This document shows positions 52,104 through 64,000 of a DNA stretch of 64,000 nt, in pieces. The stretch comes from Polyodon spathula (taxonomy: Eukaryota > Chordata > Actinopteri > Acipenseriformes > Polyodontidae). Both the position numbers and the translations under genes were made by a program. The notes under the pieces are model-generated. The model saw nothing but the letters and a program-made list of their open reading frames with translations, did not search any database and was not told where the DNA came from. The DNA is taken from contig NC_054549.1 of NCBI RefSeq assembly GCF_017654505.1, forward strand, positions 30,367,854-30,431,853, read 5' to 3'. The first letter of the stretch is position 1. Each line of letters starts with the position of its first letter.

Positions 52104-55100
52104 TTTTATTTTGTGTATTTTTGACAAAGGAAAACTAAAAATGATAAGTGGGGTCAAAACGAAAGATACACTAAAGTAAGTTGAGTTCAATGACTGTTTT
52201 ACTTTTCAAAGCAAAATGTTCAACTGAGTAAGATCAGAAAATCAAAGGAAGATGTGGGAGCTTTTCTATGAAATTGATTTTTTGTTTAAGTAATTGTTAT
52301 AACTGTATTTATTTTAAATTTTAACCAGCAAATCGACTAGGGGCAGGTTCTCTGTAAATGATGTGAAATCGCACATTTTGAATCAGTAATAGTAAGTGAC
52401 TGATTTGTGTGAGGCACATAATAAAATAGAGGACATTTGTATATGCTGAATGTTGAAAATAAAACCGAAATGTCTGTACAGTGGTAGCAAGAAATAACAG
52501 CTTCAGTCAGAATGAAGTAGGCTATTTTGTTGCAAACCTATAGGTGCAGGTACCCCTCAAAGTAAAACTAGTCTACACATATTTTATAGCAGCTGATCAT
52601 GGAACCACCCCCCCCCCCCCCCCCCCCCCCCCAAATAAATAAAAATAAATAAACAAATAAATTGTTAAGTCAGCTGAAAGCAGGATGAACCACCTTGCTA
52701 GACAGCAGGTGATAGAGACAGCCAGGGACGACTAATCAGGTAACAGCTTGCAGTCTCGTTCACACAATACTGTCCAATCTGTAATAACACATGCTGCTGC
52801 TGTGCTTTTACAGGGCTTTGCACTATCAGTTTTCATTACTTTTGAACCAGAAGAAATCAGAGCTGGTTGCTGTTAAAATGTTGAAGACCTACGTGGTTTT
52901 TTGGTGGTGACATTCACCGTGTCACTGCCTGGCCCCACCCCGGCACTGTTGTATGCTCTCACTGTGATGTAATAGAGAGTGCTTCCCTTTAGTCCGCGAA
53001 TGACCCCTGAAGATGTTTTATTTCCTAGTTTCCTCACACTCCTTGCAGCTTCCTCTTTGCCTTCCTGATCCCAGTACCGCAGCTAAAGAATAAAAACAAA
53101 CATATTTCCGAATAAATAGCATTGAAGTTAATGCAATTAGTTTGTATTGTTGTTGCACATATCAAGGTGCCTGGCTGAATTTGTTATTTATTATTTGATA
53201 AGCATTCATTCACCATCAAAATACATACCATATAGATGCAGAAGAAAGAGTGCAATGCCCAAAACAATATAATGGTTTTAAAACTGGAAGGACTGTAAAA
53301 GTTCCCACACTGTCCGACAGCTATTATAAAATCTAATCTCATTAAGTTAAACATGTGTTGGTCTGTGTTTCATATGACAAAATGAGGGATCAGTCTCAAA
53401 CAATCTAACGCAATCTCACCAAGGCCACAGAATCTCAACGCTATGTCCTTTGGTGCAATGTATCAGTGTTTTACCAAATCACAATCTCTTGCAAGTAACA
53501 TAATTCCCACATAATCAAAAGCTTATTGAAATGTTTGCAGTAAAAACAGAACAGATAGAGCCCTATTAAGGAAAATGCAGTATTAAATAAGTCACAATTA
53601 AGTGTTTAGCTCTAGAGTTGTTACATCGGTGGTATAAAAAAAAAAAAAAAAAGCGCTACATGCAGGGTTTGTTAAACTGGTAAACTCTCTGTATTCATCC
53701 ATTAGGTAACATTGGTAATGTTACTGTTATAGTACTGACAGACAGTTCATGTTGTGCGTTTATTGCAGTAATATTGCATCTTGATTTCTCTAACTTGTGC
53801 CCAATTTTATTATTTATTGGCATTACAGTGTTGCTGTAGTGCTCTAGATGGATGTGGAAAGAAACAGGGATACTTTAAATCTGGGACAATCCAGGGAAAG
53901 CAAGGACAGGTGGCAACCCTGTTCAGCATTCAGTAAATAGTTCCATAAACAGAGCCTGCATTGCTCTCACACACAAACAACAACAACAACAACTGAGTAC
54001 TTACCTCATAACCTAGAACCCTCCTTTTACTTGTGTTCCAAGGAAGTGGTTTCCACGACACTTCCATTTCAGAAGCAGACAGGCTCTTAGCTTTGATTTT
54101 ATTTGGTGCTCTACTGGGTTCTAGGGTACCGGTAAGAGAGAGAGAAAAAATAGAACTTAAATATATTTACATGGCACAATTTTCATCTGGCTCTGTCATT
54201 CATATACAGTATTAAAAACAAACAGTGTTGTGAATTCACACATTATGAACATGGCAATCCTCTTGGTGTATAATTATGGAAAATATCTTGGCTTTTGATC
54301 TAATCATGTAACACCAAAATGGCGTAATTGACAAGGTGAAAATAAATTATATATAAAAAAAAAAAATAACACTACAAAATGATCCCAATAAGGTGATATG
54401 ATAATGTTAGGGGACCTGAGTGACATCTAAGAGAAAGTAATATTCATTGTCACCTTGACGACTTTAAAAGTGCCTTGATGAATTTCCTGAATTTCAACCC
54501 CTTTAGTAATTGCTGTCCTCATCAAGTATTTTACAGAACAGTCATGTAACGAATTAGTGACAGGCCCTGTTATAACTTTATTCATTTTAAAAGTAAAAGA
54601 GATGCAATTATACATATCAATTTACCTTCTTCGGCAGAATATATTGTGACTAAGGGGCCGAAAGGACCTTCCCCTTTATTGTTGTAGACGCCCACTTTCA
54701 CTTCATAAGGGGAAAATGGTGGTATGCTTTCATTTTTGAAGACGTATCTGGAGGCATCAGCAGAGGTCACTGCCGCTTGCATCCAGCTTGTAGTGCCGAG
54801 AGGTCGGAAGGCAACGACGTAACCAAACCCTCCCCCGTTCTGTAGTTCTTCAGGTACAGGCTGCACAAAACACAATAGCCATCAATAATGCATTGCCAAC
54901 AGCATGACATTTCAAAGCACCCATCATGGAAAACCACTTAGTTTGTCAAATATTTATGAAGTGTAACTCACGAAGCCAAAGGATTTATAAAATATGGTTA
55001 ACAGGATTGAACTTTCACATTCAAAAACATCCATAAAAAACATAACAGAGTTTCAAGTATCTAAAATTACAGTTAATTCATATCACCATACACCATACAC

Positions 55101-55127
55101 TTCAGAAAAACACCTTTTTTAAGTGTA

Positions 55128-55161
<34 letters not shown>

Positions 55162-57760
55162 TACATACAGTATTTCAGATGGTATCTTGTATCTAAGTAC
55201 CATATCACTTGAATAAATGTTGAACACCTATTTTGCTTCAATTTAGGTTTCAATAAAAAAAAGGCTCATCCCTGAAGCTGAAAGGTTTGTGAATGTAAAG
55301 AAACAGACAATCAACAAGGTCTGCTTTCTGAGTATAATGCTGCCTAATAGCGATATAATTGTAGTAAGTTGACACTTTAAAAAAAATATATTTTAAATAT
55401 TGGTTTTTAAAGCTAATTACAATGTATGGCCACACTAGAAAGGAAGCAATACATCATATCCCACCACAAGGCTACAGCACACAAGTGCTTATATCAGCAA
55501 GTACCTGTGTGCCAGTGTGACCTAGCGTACTAACAAACACAGCATACCTGATTATAGCAGAAAAGGTCTTTGAGTTGATTGGACTTGACTGCCCCAAATG
55601 GGGCAAAATGTTGTGTGGTTTAAAAACAAGTTCAAACAAATATTTGCTGATCAGAGAGTTAACTAATTCACTTGTGCAATAAATGGTTAAAAGAGTATTG
55701 TTTGCAGAGCAAGGTTCTTATTTGAACGTAGAGCTTAATAAACAATTATATCTAGTTTCTGAGGGATTTGATTTTAATTGAAGCCTCCAATTAAATGATC
55801 AAATGTTGCTTATTTAAAGAGAGATAAACTTTAAATTAAAACTCAGTTACATTTTTAAGAGAATGTGCTTTCATCAGGAATACAATGAATGTAACTTCTA
55901 CAGAAGAAGGAGCAAGAGCCATCTTTGCAAAGTTCGCTTGTAACTTTGGCAAAAGCTTTTCAGCCTAATTGGATTATTAAACTTCAAAAGCGTTTTACTG
56001 TTCCCTTGGTGATAACACTATTTATTGCTTTTCTTTGAAAAAAATGTCCTTGTATTAACCGTGGCTTGTGGTATCAATCCTACAAAGGACAACACCTATT
56101 GGGAATGACTCAAAGCCTTGGGTCAAAGTAGCTTCCTTACCTCCCAAGTGATCACTAATTCAGACTGGCTGCCTCCTCCACCACTCACATTAGCTGGGGT
56201 GACCTTCGGAACTAGAGGTAGAGAAAATTATTTTTACTCTGCTAATCGGATTGTACCATTTCAGACGCGCTTTAAAGGAAGTGCCTACTCAAGATTAATT
56301 AATGTTAACGTTAGAGTTTAACATCAAGAAGCATGGAATGCACTTTTTCCAAACTGTGAAGAAAGAGGAGTTGAAATACTGTATGAAGAATGCAGAGTCT
56401 GGGTGTGAACTGTGTATCTTGTGCAGGCCAGCCCAGTTCTCAACCATCAAGGAGCCAGGCTAGTTTGGACGAGTTGTAACACTAACTAATTTTCACAGCA
56501 GGGGTCAGTCTTGTACCATCTCTCCTTGCACACACAATATTATGGTGCATCGCCCATTTTTACTGTCACTCTGTAAGTGCCAATAACAAAGCCCAGTTCC
56601 GCTATGCAACCCAACGATTACTAAATTTAAAAAAAATGTAGAGATGCTGAAAGCAGAGCCAATTTTGAACAAGCTATAAATGTCTTACACACGGCTTCAA
56701 AAACTGAGCAGACTTAATAGACAAGGAAGTAAACAAATAGTTAGTTACTTCCACTATAATGCAGTGCATCACTTTTGTATTTTGGAATTACTTACAGGCT
56801 TCTTTAGTTCTTGATTTCTTTGATGGTACACTGGCTTCTCCAATTCCAATGGCATTGTTGGCTACCACACGGAATTCATACTCCACCCACGGGTTGAGAT
56901 CGCCCACTTTAGCTGTGAACTTTTTCCCATCACTGACTTCAGGAACTAACAGAAACAATATAAGAAAAAAAAAGAAAACAAAAAAACAAGTTTAAACCAC
57001 AAAAACAAAAAGGCTCTTTCCAATGTGTATAGTTTAAGGTGTCATTGGCTTCTCAAACTGTTTCATTATGATCTAATGCTGGTATTTAAAAAAAAAAAAC
57101 TCACGAAAGTAGTATTTATTTTCATAGATCAAGGTGTACTCATATGGCTTGCAGAGCGACAGACAGCTAAGGGAGAACACGATGGTGTCCCATTGTTTTA
57201 TAGTCTAATCTAAGGATTGTTTCCAGCCATGCTAAATGTAGTGCATACCTGTTTTGACAGCCTGCCAGCCCACAGAGAATGGGGTTCTTGCCTGGATAGT
57301 GTAAGTGGTTATTGGACTATGGTTTTCCAGACCTGGCCTCCAGGAAAGCAGAGCCGTTGTATCAGTGATTTCTTCTACTTCTATGCTCTCCGGTGGTCCT
57401 GGGGGTCCTAAAATTACAAATCAGTGTAGCTAATAATAGTCTTAAACATGCAGCAGAGCACATTCATTATTAATTCATGTCCACAGTCCATGCATACAGT
57501 TAAAATATGTTTGAACATATTATTAATTGTAGTTGTTATATTTTGATTTTAGGAGAGAGTCCATATTAGGCCAGATTTAGAGAGACACTTTTTTATTTTT
57601 AAAAATCATAACCTTTGAAAGAACATATAACAGAAGTTGGTACCAAGGGTATGCACTGTAATTTAGTTCCTCTTTACGAACACATACATTGTGAAATCAT
57701 ACATTGTGTAAACTTTATAATTGTTTTTCTTACAAACGTCTGTGAACACAAGGAACTTAA

Positions 57761-57815
<55 letters not shown>

Positions 57816-60058
57816 AACAGCTTTTTAATAAACTAACAATATTTACCAATACCAATAATATTTACCAAGTATTCCTGAGGCAATTTTTTATTATGAAGAG
57901 ATTCAATACAATTTTGGCTACAACAATAATAGTCTAGCTTGGGAGGTTTCATCTATTAGAAAATGACAAATGTTTATGGAAATTGCTAATTAAAAAAAAA
58001 AATATATATATATACTTTACATGTTAAATGTAAGGGTGTGCACAGACATGAAGCTTGAACCCCAACAGGAACATTGTTGCTATTTTCTATGTGCCATTAA
58101 GAGTCAGGGGAATGCCAAACCAATCACAAATCATACACCTTACTTGAACCAACTTAAATTCCAGAAACTTGGACACTGCACAGCTCTAAAATATGATACT
58201 GAGTCTTTTGAAAGTAAATACCTCTTACAACTAGGTCTGCCCCTGCAGATACGATGTCCACGCTGGTCTGTACCATACACACATACTTCCCAGCATGCTT
58301 CACTTGTATGTTTCGGATCATCATATCACCTGCAGAATGCTGCTGACATAAGAAAAACAAAAAAATAAGACTCCTATAAATATATGTTCCTTATACTTAA
58401 ATTAAGTATTAACAGCTCTCAAATGTTTTTCTTGGTGATTATCAAAGAAGCGAAAGTCAAAAAGCTTTTATAGCTCTGAAATTATCTGAAAGTAACTGCT
58501 GATCAAGTCTGGTCTGGAAGAATAAAGTCAGACTTGGTGGCCAACATAACAAAACAGAACAACAATTTTACATTTGTAATAATAGTTGCAATGGGAAAAA
58601 AAGAACTCATGGAAATACTGTGGAATTCCCTTTGCATCTAAGTTGCTGTTTGGGGAGTTTCAGACTATCAGCAGTTGGCTGTAACAATAGATTCAGGTTG
58701 GATGTATGCATTTCTAATGTTCAGGGCGATTGCTGTTAATCTGTATGTTTTTAAATGATCCAAAGACATAACTGTGAACAAATCAGCTTTGTGAAATGGA
58801 TAAAAAATAGCGCATATGTAAAAAAAAAAATACTTAGTGAGGGAATATTTAACCACAAGGGGATGGGTTGTTTAATTAATTAAAAACAGGAGAAACTCTA
58901 ATTGGCTGGCAACAGGTTTGTGACATGAAGTCATCAATCTAATCATATTATTCAGCCACATAAATTAAAGATTTAACAATTAGATAACACAAATACAAAA
59001 AGATACAAACCTTGGCTGACATAGTGAGGTATTTTCTGGTATTAAAAATAGCATGTATTATGTATAATTCAAGCCCTCCCGGGCAGTGTCTGATATAAGG
59101 ATTTTTCCTCAGGCTAACACTGTTGGTTACTCAAGCTTGCAGTCTTTTGATATGGGTCGAGAAGTATGGGTTGAGAACTCTGATAAATAATTGTATATAT
59201 CCAAACATTCCTGGAGACTTCAAAGCCTTCTCTTTCTTTCTTTGGCACATGATAACTCACTAGGTTGACAGAATTTCAAATCCATTTGGATGCAGATAGA
59301 GGGTCTGGTGCTTTAGACTTCTGTTGACTTAGGAGGGATAGCTCCATGCGAAAGGTTAGGGAAGAGTCATAATTTTATGCTACTTTTGTATCAATACAGA
59401 ATAGCACAGGGATCTGTTTTATATGCTGTGACTATAGAGAAAGAAATTTCTCACAGAAAATAAGGATTTCAGTTGTCAAGTGTTATACACGTTTTAATTT
59501 CATCCATAATTATAACCTCTAACATGGTAGTATATGTAATACTAAAATAAACTTAGTTTAAATATTTTAACAAATTTTTCAATAGTATAATAGATTACAC
59601 TGTTAACCAATAACAAACAAATGACAGTAATTTAAGAAAATTAGAAAGTTCTCTTTAATGCAAAATACATTACAAAAGGTGGTTAATCGATCATTTACAA
59701 TTTTGGTTGTAAGCATTTTAAAATGAACTTTCAACAAGTCATATTACACAATCCTCAGGTTAGGATAACAAATAGTTCCAGTGTCTTAAATGGAAAAACA
59801 AATACAAATGGGCATATGCATTTTATTATGTTTACTAGTCTGCAATTTTCAGTGGAATTATTTTTCCTTAAATACAACTTACCCCACCAACTTTTTCAAA
59901 ATAATCTCCATCTGTTTTAAAATCAATGAGCTGTCCATTATAAGACCAGGTAAACGTGATGGCTAAGGAGTGGTCATGTGACACCTGGCATGGAAGCACT
60001 ATACTTTCACCGACAGTCACATCCATGTTAGAAGGTGGGAATGTTATAACTGTTGGAT
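47941..60058 (-). CDS. CNTN4: CNTN4 (contactin-4), 3' half: Ig6, four FN3 domains, GPI signal
   Basis: Coding exons in transcript order: 60058-59883, 58342-58222, 57407-57249, 56945-56796, 56211-56141, 54860-54626, 54120-54005, 53082-52893, 50137-50025, 48793-48625, 48032-47941. All join in frame, giving about 530 residues, half of the ~1026-residue protein. The first two exons encode Ig6 ([21 protein letters not shown]). Next come four FN3 domains, starting with the contactin hinge [15 protein letters not shown] and including [10 protein letters not shown]. The last exon gives a hydrophobic GPI-attachment tail, [18 protein letters not shown], with no cytoplasmic domain. The tail and Ig6 are closer to CNTN4 than to other contactins as I recall them. 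Contactin-4 is a GPI-anchored neuronal adhesion molecule that binds APP-family proteins and PTPRG. Upstream exons (Ig1-5) lie beyond 64000. No disabling changes. Confidence 0.93.
49081..49154. repeat. (TA)n microsatellite
   Basis: About 74 bases of TA in a CNTN4 intron. Confidence 0.95.
51523..52054 (+). mobile_element. Solo LTR-like element in CNTN4 intron, ending in (TA)n
   Basis: It starts TGTGGCAGGG and ends CCCTGTCATA, which would be the inverted copy (CCCTGCCACA) with two C-to-T changes. It has a TATA-like TTTAAAAA near the middle, an AATAAA (51943-51948), and a GC-rich 3' part unlike the flanking DNA. The layout and terminal bases parallel the solo LTR at 4199-4616, and the 3' part aligns with 29517-29703. 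A (TA)n tract starting at the right end hides any target duplication. Confidence 0.65.
52053..52100. repeat. (TA)n microsatellite
   Basis: About 48 bases of TA abutting the LTR-like element. Confidence 0.95.
52608..52632. repeat. C25 homopolymer
   Basis: 25 consecutive C, followed by AAAT units. It reads as poly-G in the CNTN4 pre-mRNA. Confidence 0.95.
57762..57811. repeat. (TG)n microsatellite
   Basis: About 50 bases of TG in a CNTN4 intron, close to the exon at 57249-57407. Confidence 0.95.
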
Positions 60059-62580
60059 CTGCAAAGAAACACAGATGTACATGTTAATATGCAGACCATG
60101 ATTTAAATGGACCACTCTTGTGTGTGTGCATTTTATTTTTTCAAGGTTTAATGAGGACTTTTTTTTTCATAAATTGCTCCTGTGGCTGTGCAAAGTTGAT
60201 GATCTTGGCAGAGGATCCCACAGGGAGAGTTTCATTGACCTAGCACTCTCACAGGTTGAGGAGGCAAAATCAACAGGATTGTTTCACCCCACTTTGCTAC
60301 ACTGGCCAGTTGCCCAGAGCTGACACCTGCAGAGCTGGCCTCTGTCCTCCAGGGGCCACTAGCTTGCCAACATCTGCTGTTGAGCAATGGGAGTGGAGGA
60401 CACCCACAGACATTCATTCAATTATGTTTTTGAGTTGCTGAGGTGATGGAACGCTCTAAATTGGGGAGTAAAAACAGGGGTCAAATAATTGGGCACTCTA
60501 AATGCATTTGGGATTAGCAGTGTGTTGCTAGATGATGTATTAATGATATCGATAGTACTGAGCGATGTCCTGTACTTATGATAATACAATGAGTTTTACC
60601 TGGGTCACCACTTTAAAGGGGGTGAGGCATTTCAAATACTTTAACCTAAAATAACAGATGAAACCATAAATTAAACACATTCATTTCAAATAACCATATA
60701 TTTCAGATAAAGTTCCTCCTTACCTATAAAAGACACATGCACCATTCTGGTTATAGATCATGTTGTATTTTATTTTCTACCTATATAAATTAATCAAATT
60801 TCAAAGATTCTCCATTGGCTTTAACTTTGATTTTGTGACATATATCAGTCTGGCTCTGAGGCTGTGTATGCATTTGTATTCTTGCAATTAATCATTTTGG
60901 CAGTAGGTGCCACTGTTAACATTATGATACAAAACAAATGCATCTTTGACCAGAACTATATTTAGAACCCTATATAAACATATATCAGACACAGAGAAAT
61001 TCCTTAACCCTTTCAAAAACTATTGTTTCAGTTTTAAACAAATATATTTAAGGGATAAAATTGGAAACATTTTCCTGTTCCCTTTTCCCCTGTGAGACCA
61101 CAGGGTTGTGCCCGTGTGAGGAGTTGACATTATCTGCAATATTGTAACCGTAAAATATCTGCAATCTCTGTTTTTGAGCCATTGGATAAATCAGCTTTTT
61201 AATATAATTTTATTATACATTTTGGAATGAGTACTGTATTTAATTGTCAAGAAATAAAGAAAAAACGATCATGCCCTCAACCTTATGAGATAAACACATA
61301 TATATTAGCAGAACAGGCTGTGCTTTGGATCCTACTGGAACAATACAGTTATTTATTTTAAAGATGTTGGATGTTCTTGTACCCTTTGGTGGTGCTGTTG
61401 AATAAGTTTATGTTTACAGCATTCAAAATAAAATGCAGGAAATACTACAGCTACTTATAATATTATAGTGGGATGAGGTAGGCAGATCTGCTGTAGAGCC
61501 AAGAAAGATGTTTGACTTATTTCTGCCAACTTGTTGCTGCCAGCAATAGATGTTGCTGATGTTTGTGTTTTATTGCAGATAGGGCTAGACAACTACAACT
61601 TACTGATTATGATAACCAGCTGTGACGAGGATGCTATTACCGTAAAAATTACTGTGTCAGTCAAAAATAATGCACTGTGTCACTCAAAACTTGCAAACAT
61701 TGATGATACAAGCATAGCAGTCGAAATCATTTCATTATGAAACGTAAATCTTTATTTTAAATAAATGCAATCAAAAAATAAAAGTACAAAAAAAAATCTA
61801 ATTAACAAAATAATAAAAATATACTAGGTAGATTTTTTAAGAATTAGACATTTTGACTTTCTATGACTGAAGTCTACGACTTCCTTATTCCCAACAAAGT
61901 AAACATTTCCTATGGAAATCTCATGCAGTCTGCAACTGACCCAGTGAAAATCATTATTATCATCACACTCCATCATCATTTAAGTCTAACAATATAGATA
62001 ACCCTAGTGAGTGCACAATGCTACCAGCTCAATTGACTGATATCCATCTTGTGAAATATCTTCTCATCTACTGTTGTTGTAAAAAAACAAAACAAATGAT
62101 GACCCTTACTCAGTTGGTCAATCAGATACATGAAAGAAATCTTGTTAGCTCAGATAAGATTCCAGAGACTCCATTGTCGGCACAAATCATTACTTGAAGT
62201 TTGTAACTTGCATCAGATATATTTAGGTCTATGTAAGAAATTTATTACATATGTTTTCACATATTTAAATATCTAGCTAATTTATAGGAAATACTCTTTT
62301 GATAAGCATAACAGGGGCCTGGCATTTGTGTCAGTCAATTGTCCTTAATGAGAGATTGACAAACGACAAAAGGACTTTTTTCTTCTACTTGAAGAAAACT
62401 AATTGTTTCCCTGCAACAAATTAACAAATAAACAAATAATTGTATAGGCTTCAAATATTGAATCATTCATATGTAATTATTTTTCATGTGGCAAGGTAAA
62501 TGTCTCTGAGCAATTTAACAGGTCTAGCATGTTTGTTATCCAGAGGCTGGTTCAGGTCAATAATTAAGAGGACCCAATTC
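60059..62580 (-). other. CNTN4: CNTN4 intron upstream of the Ig6 exon
   Basis: The acceptor of the Ig6 exon is at 60059-60060; the intron continues past the window edge. A GC-richer, repeat-like patch of unknown family lies at about 60180-60420. The remainder is AT-rich, with no coding homology on either strand. Confidence 0.75.
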
Positions 62581-63610
62581 AGTAGTTAAGAACATAAGAA
62601 AGTTTACAAACGAGAGGAGGCCATTCGGCCCATCTTGCTCATTTGGTTGTTAGTAGCTTATTGATCCCAGAATCTCATCAAGCAGCTTCTTGAATGATCC
62701 CAGGGTGTCAGCTTTAACCACATTACTGGGGAGTTGATTCCAGACCCTCACAATTCTCTGTGTAAAAAAGTGCCTCCTATTTACTGTTCTGAATGCCCCT
62801 TTGTCTAATCTCCATTTGTGACCCCTGGTCCTTGTTTATTTTTCAGGCTGAAAAAATCCCTTGGGTCAACACTGTCAATACCTTTTAGAATTCTGAATGC
62901 TTGAATTAGGTTGCCACGTAGTCTTCTTTGTTCAAGACTGAACAGATTCAATTCTTTTAGCCTGTCTGCATATGACATGTCTTTTAAACCGAGAATAATT
63001 CTGGTCGCTCTTCTTTGCACTCTTTCTTGAGCAGCAATATCTTTTTTATAGCGAGGTGACCAGAACTGAACACAATATTCAAGATGAGGTCTTACAAGTG
63101 CATTGTACAGTTTTAACATTACTTCCCTTGATTTAAATTCGACACTTTTCACAATGTATCCAAGCATCTTGTTAGCCTTTTTTATAGCTTCCCCACATTG
63201 TCTAGATGAAGACATTTCTGAGTCAACAAAAACTCCTAGGTCTTTTTCATAGATTCCTTCTCCAATTTCAGTATCTCCCATATGATGTCTATAATGCACA
63301 TTTTTATTGCCTGCGTGCAGTACCTTACACTTTTCTCTATTAAATGTCATTTGCCATGTGTCTGCCCAGTTCTGAATCTTGTCTAGATCATTTTGAATGA
63401 CCTTTGCTGCTACAACAATGTTTGCCACTCCTTCTACTTTTGTGTCTTCTGCAAATTTAACAAGTTTGCTTACTATACCAGAATCTAAATCATTAATGTA
63501 GATTAGGAATAGCAGAGGACCTAATACTGATCCCTGTGGTACACCACTGGTTACCACACTCCATTCTGAGGTTTTTCCTCTAATCAGTACTTGGTGATCA
63601 ATACATCACC
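62580..63610 (-). mobile_element. 5'-truncated CR1-like LINE with reverse transcriptase remnant
   Basis: The minus-strand frame 63557-62805 encodes the second half of a non-LTR reverse transcriptase: TSGVPQGSVLGP (motif B), FAEDTK (motif C, normally FADD), RPHLEYCVQFWSP and QERVQRRATRII, typical of the CR1/L3 group. The stop at 62805 follows a frameshift; the conserved C-terminus (DKGAFRTVNRRHFFTQRIV...SFKKLLDEIL) continues in another frame to a TAA at 62652-62650. A short 3' UTR follows, with CATTCGGCCCATCTTGCTC on the plus strand. The 5' part with the endonuclease is missing, as usual for LINE insertions. It sits in a CNTN4 intron in sense orientation and is inactive. Confidence 0.88.
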
Positions 63611-64000
63611 AAACCAAAAACTGCAATATGTCACCAAACAACAACACAAAGCCAGTAGCAGATGAATTTACACTTTTCTTTGAAAAAGGCCAGTCCCTCC
63701 AGGTCAGATGCAATATAAGAGTACATATTTGAAAATAAATAGATGGCTTCAGTCACCAGGGAATGAAGAAGAAATGCCCCAATCGGCAAATCCCATTCAC
63801 AGTTTGGAAGACTGATATGCTCTTCACTACCTGGACCCCACAAACTTCAAACCATTGACAGAGATATTGTAATGACTGTCATCAGCTGTCAATCGACTAA
63901 ATTCCTTCTGGCACACAGATAGATAGCGGGGGTAGGGGGGTGGGGAAGATTTCCAGGAAAGAATTCAGTGAGGTGAATACAGAGTCAAAACCTGATAGGG
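63611..64000 (-). other. CNTN4: CNTN4 intron, right edge
   Basis: No coding homology. A G-rich tract (63928-63945) with four G-runs could form a quadruplex on the plus strand. Confidence 0.6.

Noticed and set aside
52889..52892. Alternative CNTN4 exon end 4 nt later (donor at the second GT of GTAGGT)
   Set aside because: It breaks the frame with the next exon; using the first GT restores the contactin sequence around PPPSQPP.
61531..61740. 69-codon plus-strand frame in the CNTN4 intron
   Set aside because: No contactin or other homology, and opposite to CNTN4; treated as chance.

Overview
This window is vertebrate nuclear DNA: introns with GT/AG borders, AT-rich intergenic DNA, many long (TA)n, (TC)n and (ATT)n microsatellites, and fish-type transposons. 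The proteins match ray-finned fish/vertebrate families. The LINE 3' end at about 62.6-63.6 kb looks like a repeat I associate with sturgeons, paddlefish and gars, so a non-teleost ray-finned fish is my best guess (inference only).

Four protein-coding loci are supported. (1) SRGAP3, minus strand: only the first coding exon (11085-11144) is here; bases 1-11084 are its first coding intron, and the rest of the gene lies left of the window. (2) THUMPD3, plus strand: a complete nine-coding-exon gene (ATG 25192, stop 31307-31309; 539 codons) for the catalytic subunit of a tRNA N2-methylguanosine methyltransferase, with an ETS-containing promoter about 360 bp upstream of the ATG. (3) An IL5RA-like class I cytokine receptor, plus strand, 41828 to about 45.57 kb: signal peptide, one full cytokine-receptor homology region with WSHWS, and a membrane segment. 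The box-1 cytoplasmic exon is out of frame as written, and the N-terminal D1 domain of mammalian IL5RA is absent. (4) CNTN4 (contactin-4), minus strand, 47941-60058: the last 11 coding exons (second half of the protein: Ig6, four FN3 domains, GPI signal), all joining in frame. The other exons lie to the right of 64000.

Layout: SRGAP3 intron (1-11.1 kb); 13 kb head-to-head SRGAP3/THUMPD3 intergenic space with microsatellites, a full-length 5S-rRNA-like sequence and a 78-bp near-perfect palindrome; THUMPD3 (24.8-31.3 kb), with a nest of transposon/LTR fragments in its seventh coding intron; 10 kb intergenic with a decayed Tc1 transposon and a collapsed Harbinger remnant; the receptor gene; 2.4 kb convergent gap; CNTN4 to the right edge, with a solo LTR-like element and a truncated CR1-like LINE in its introns.

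The convergent IL5RA/CNTN4 pair matches the arrangement in mammals (human 3p26), which helps name the receptor. SRGAP3/THUMPD3 also form a conserved pair (human 3p25), but here the two pairs sit next to each other. I found no novel enzymatic or defence system. The most interesting items are the D1-less receptor with a disrupted box-1 exon, and the solo LTRs, one with an intact 5-bp target duplication.
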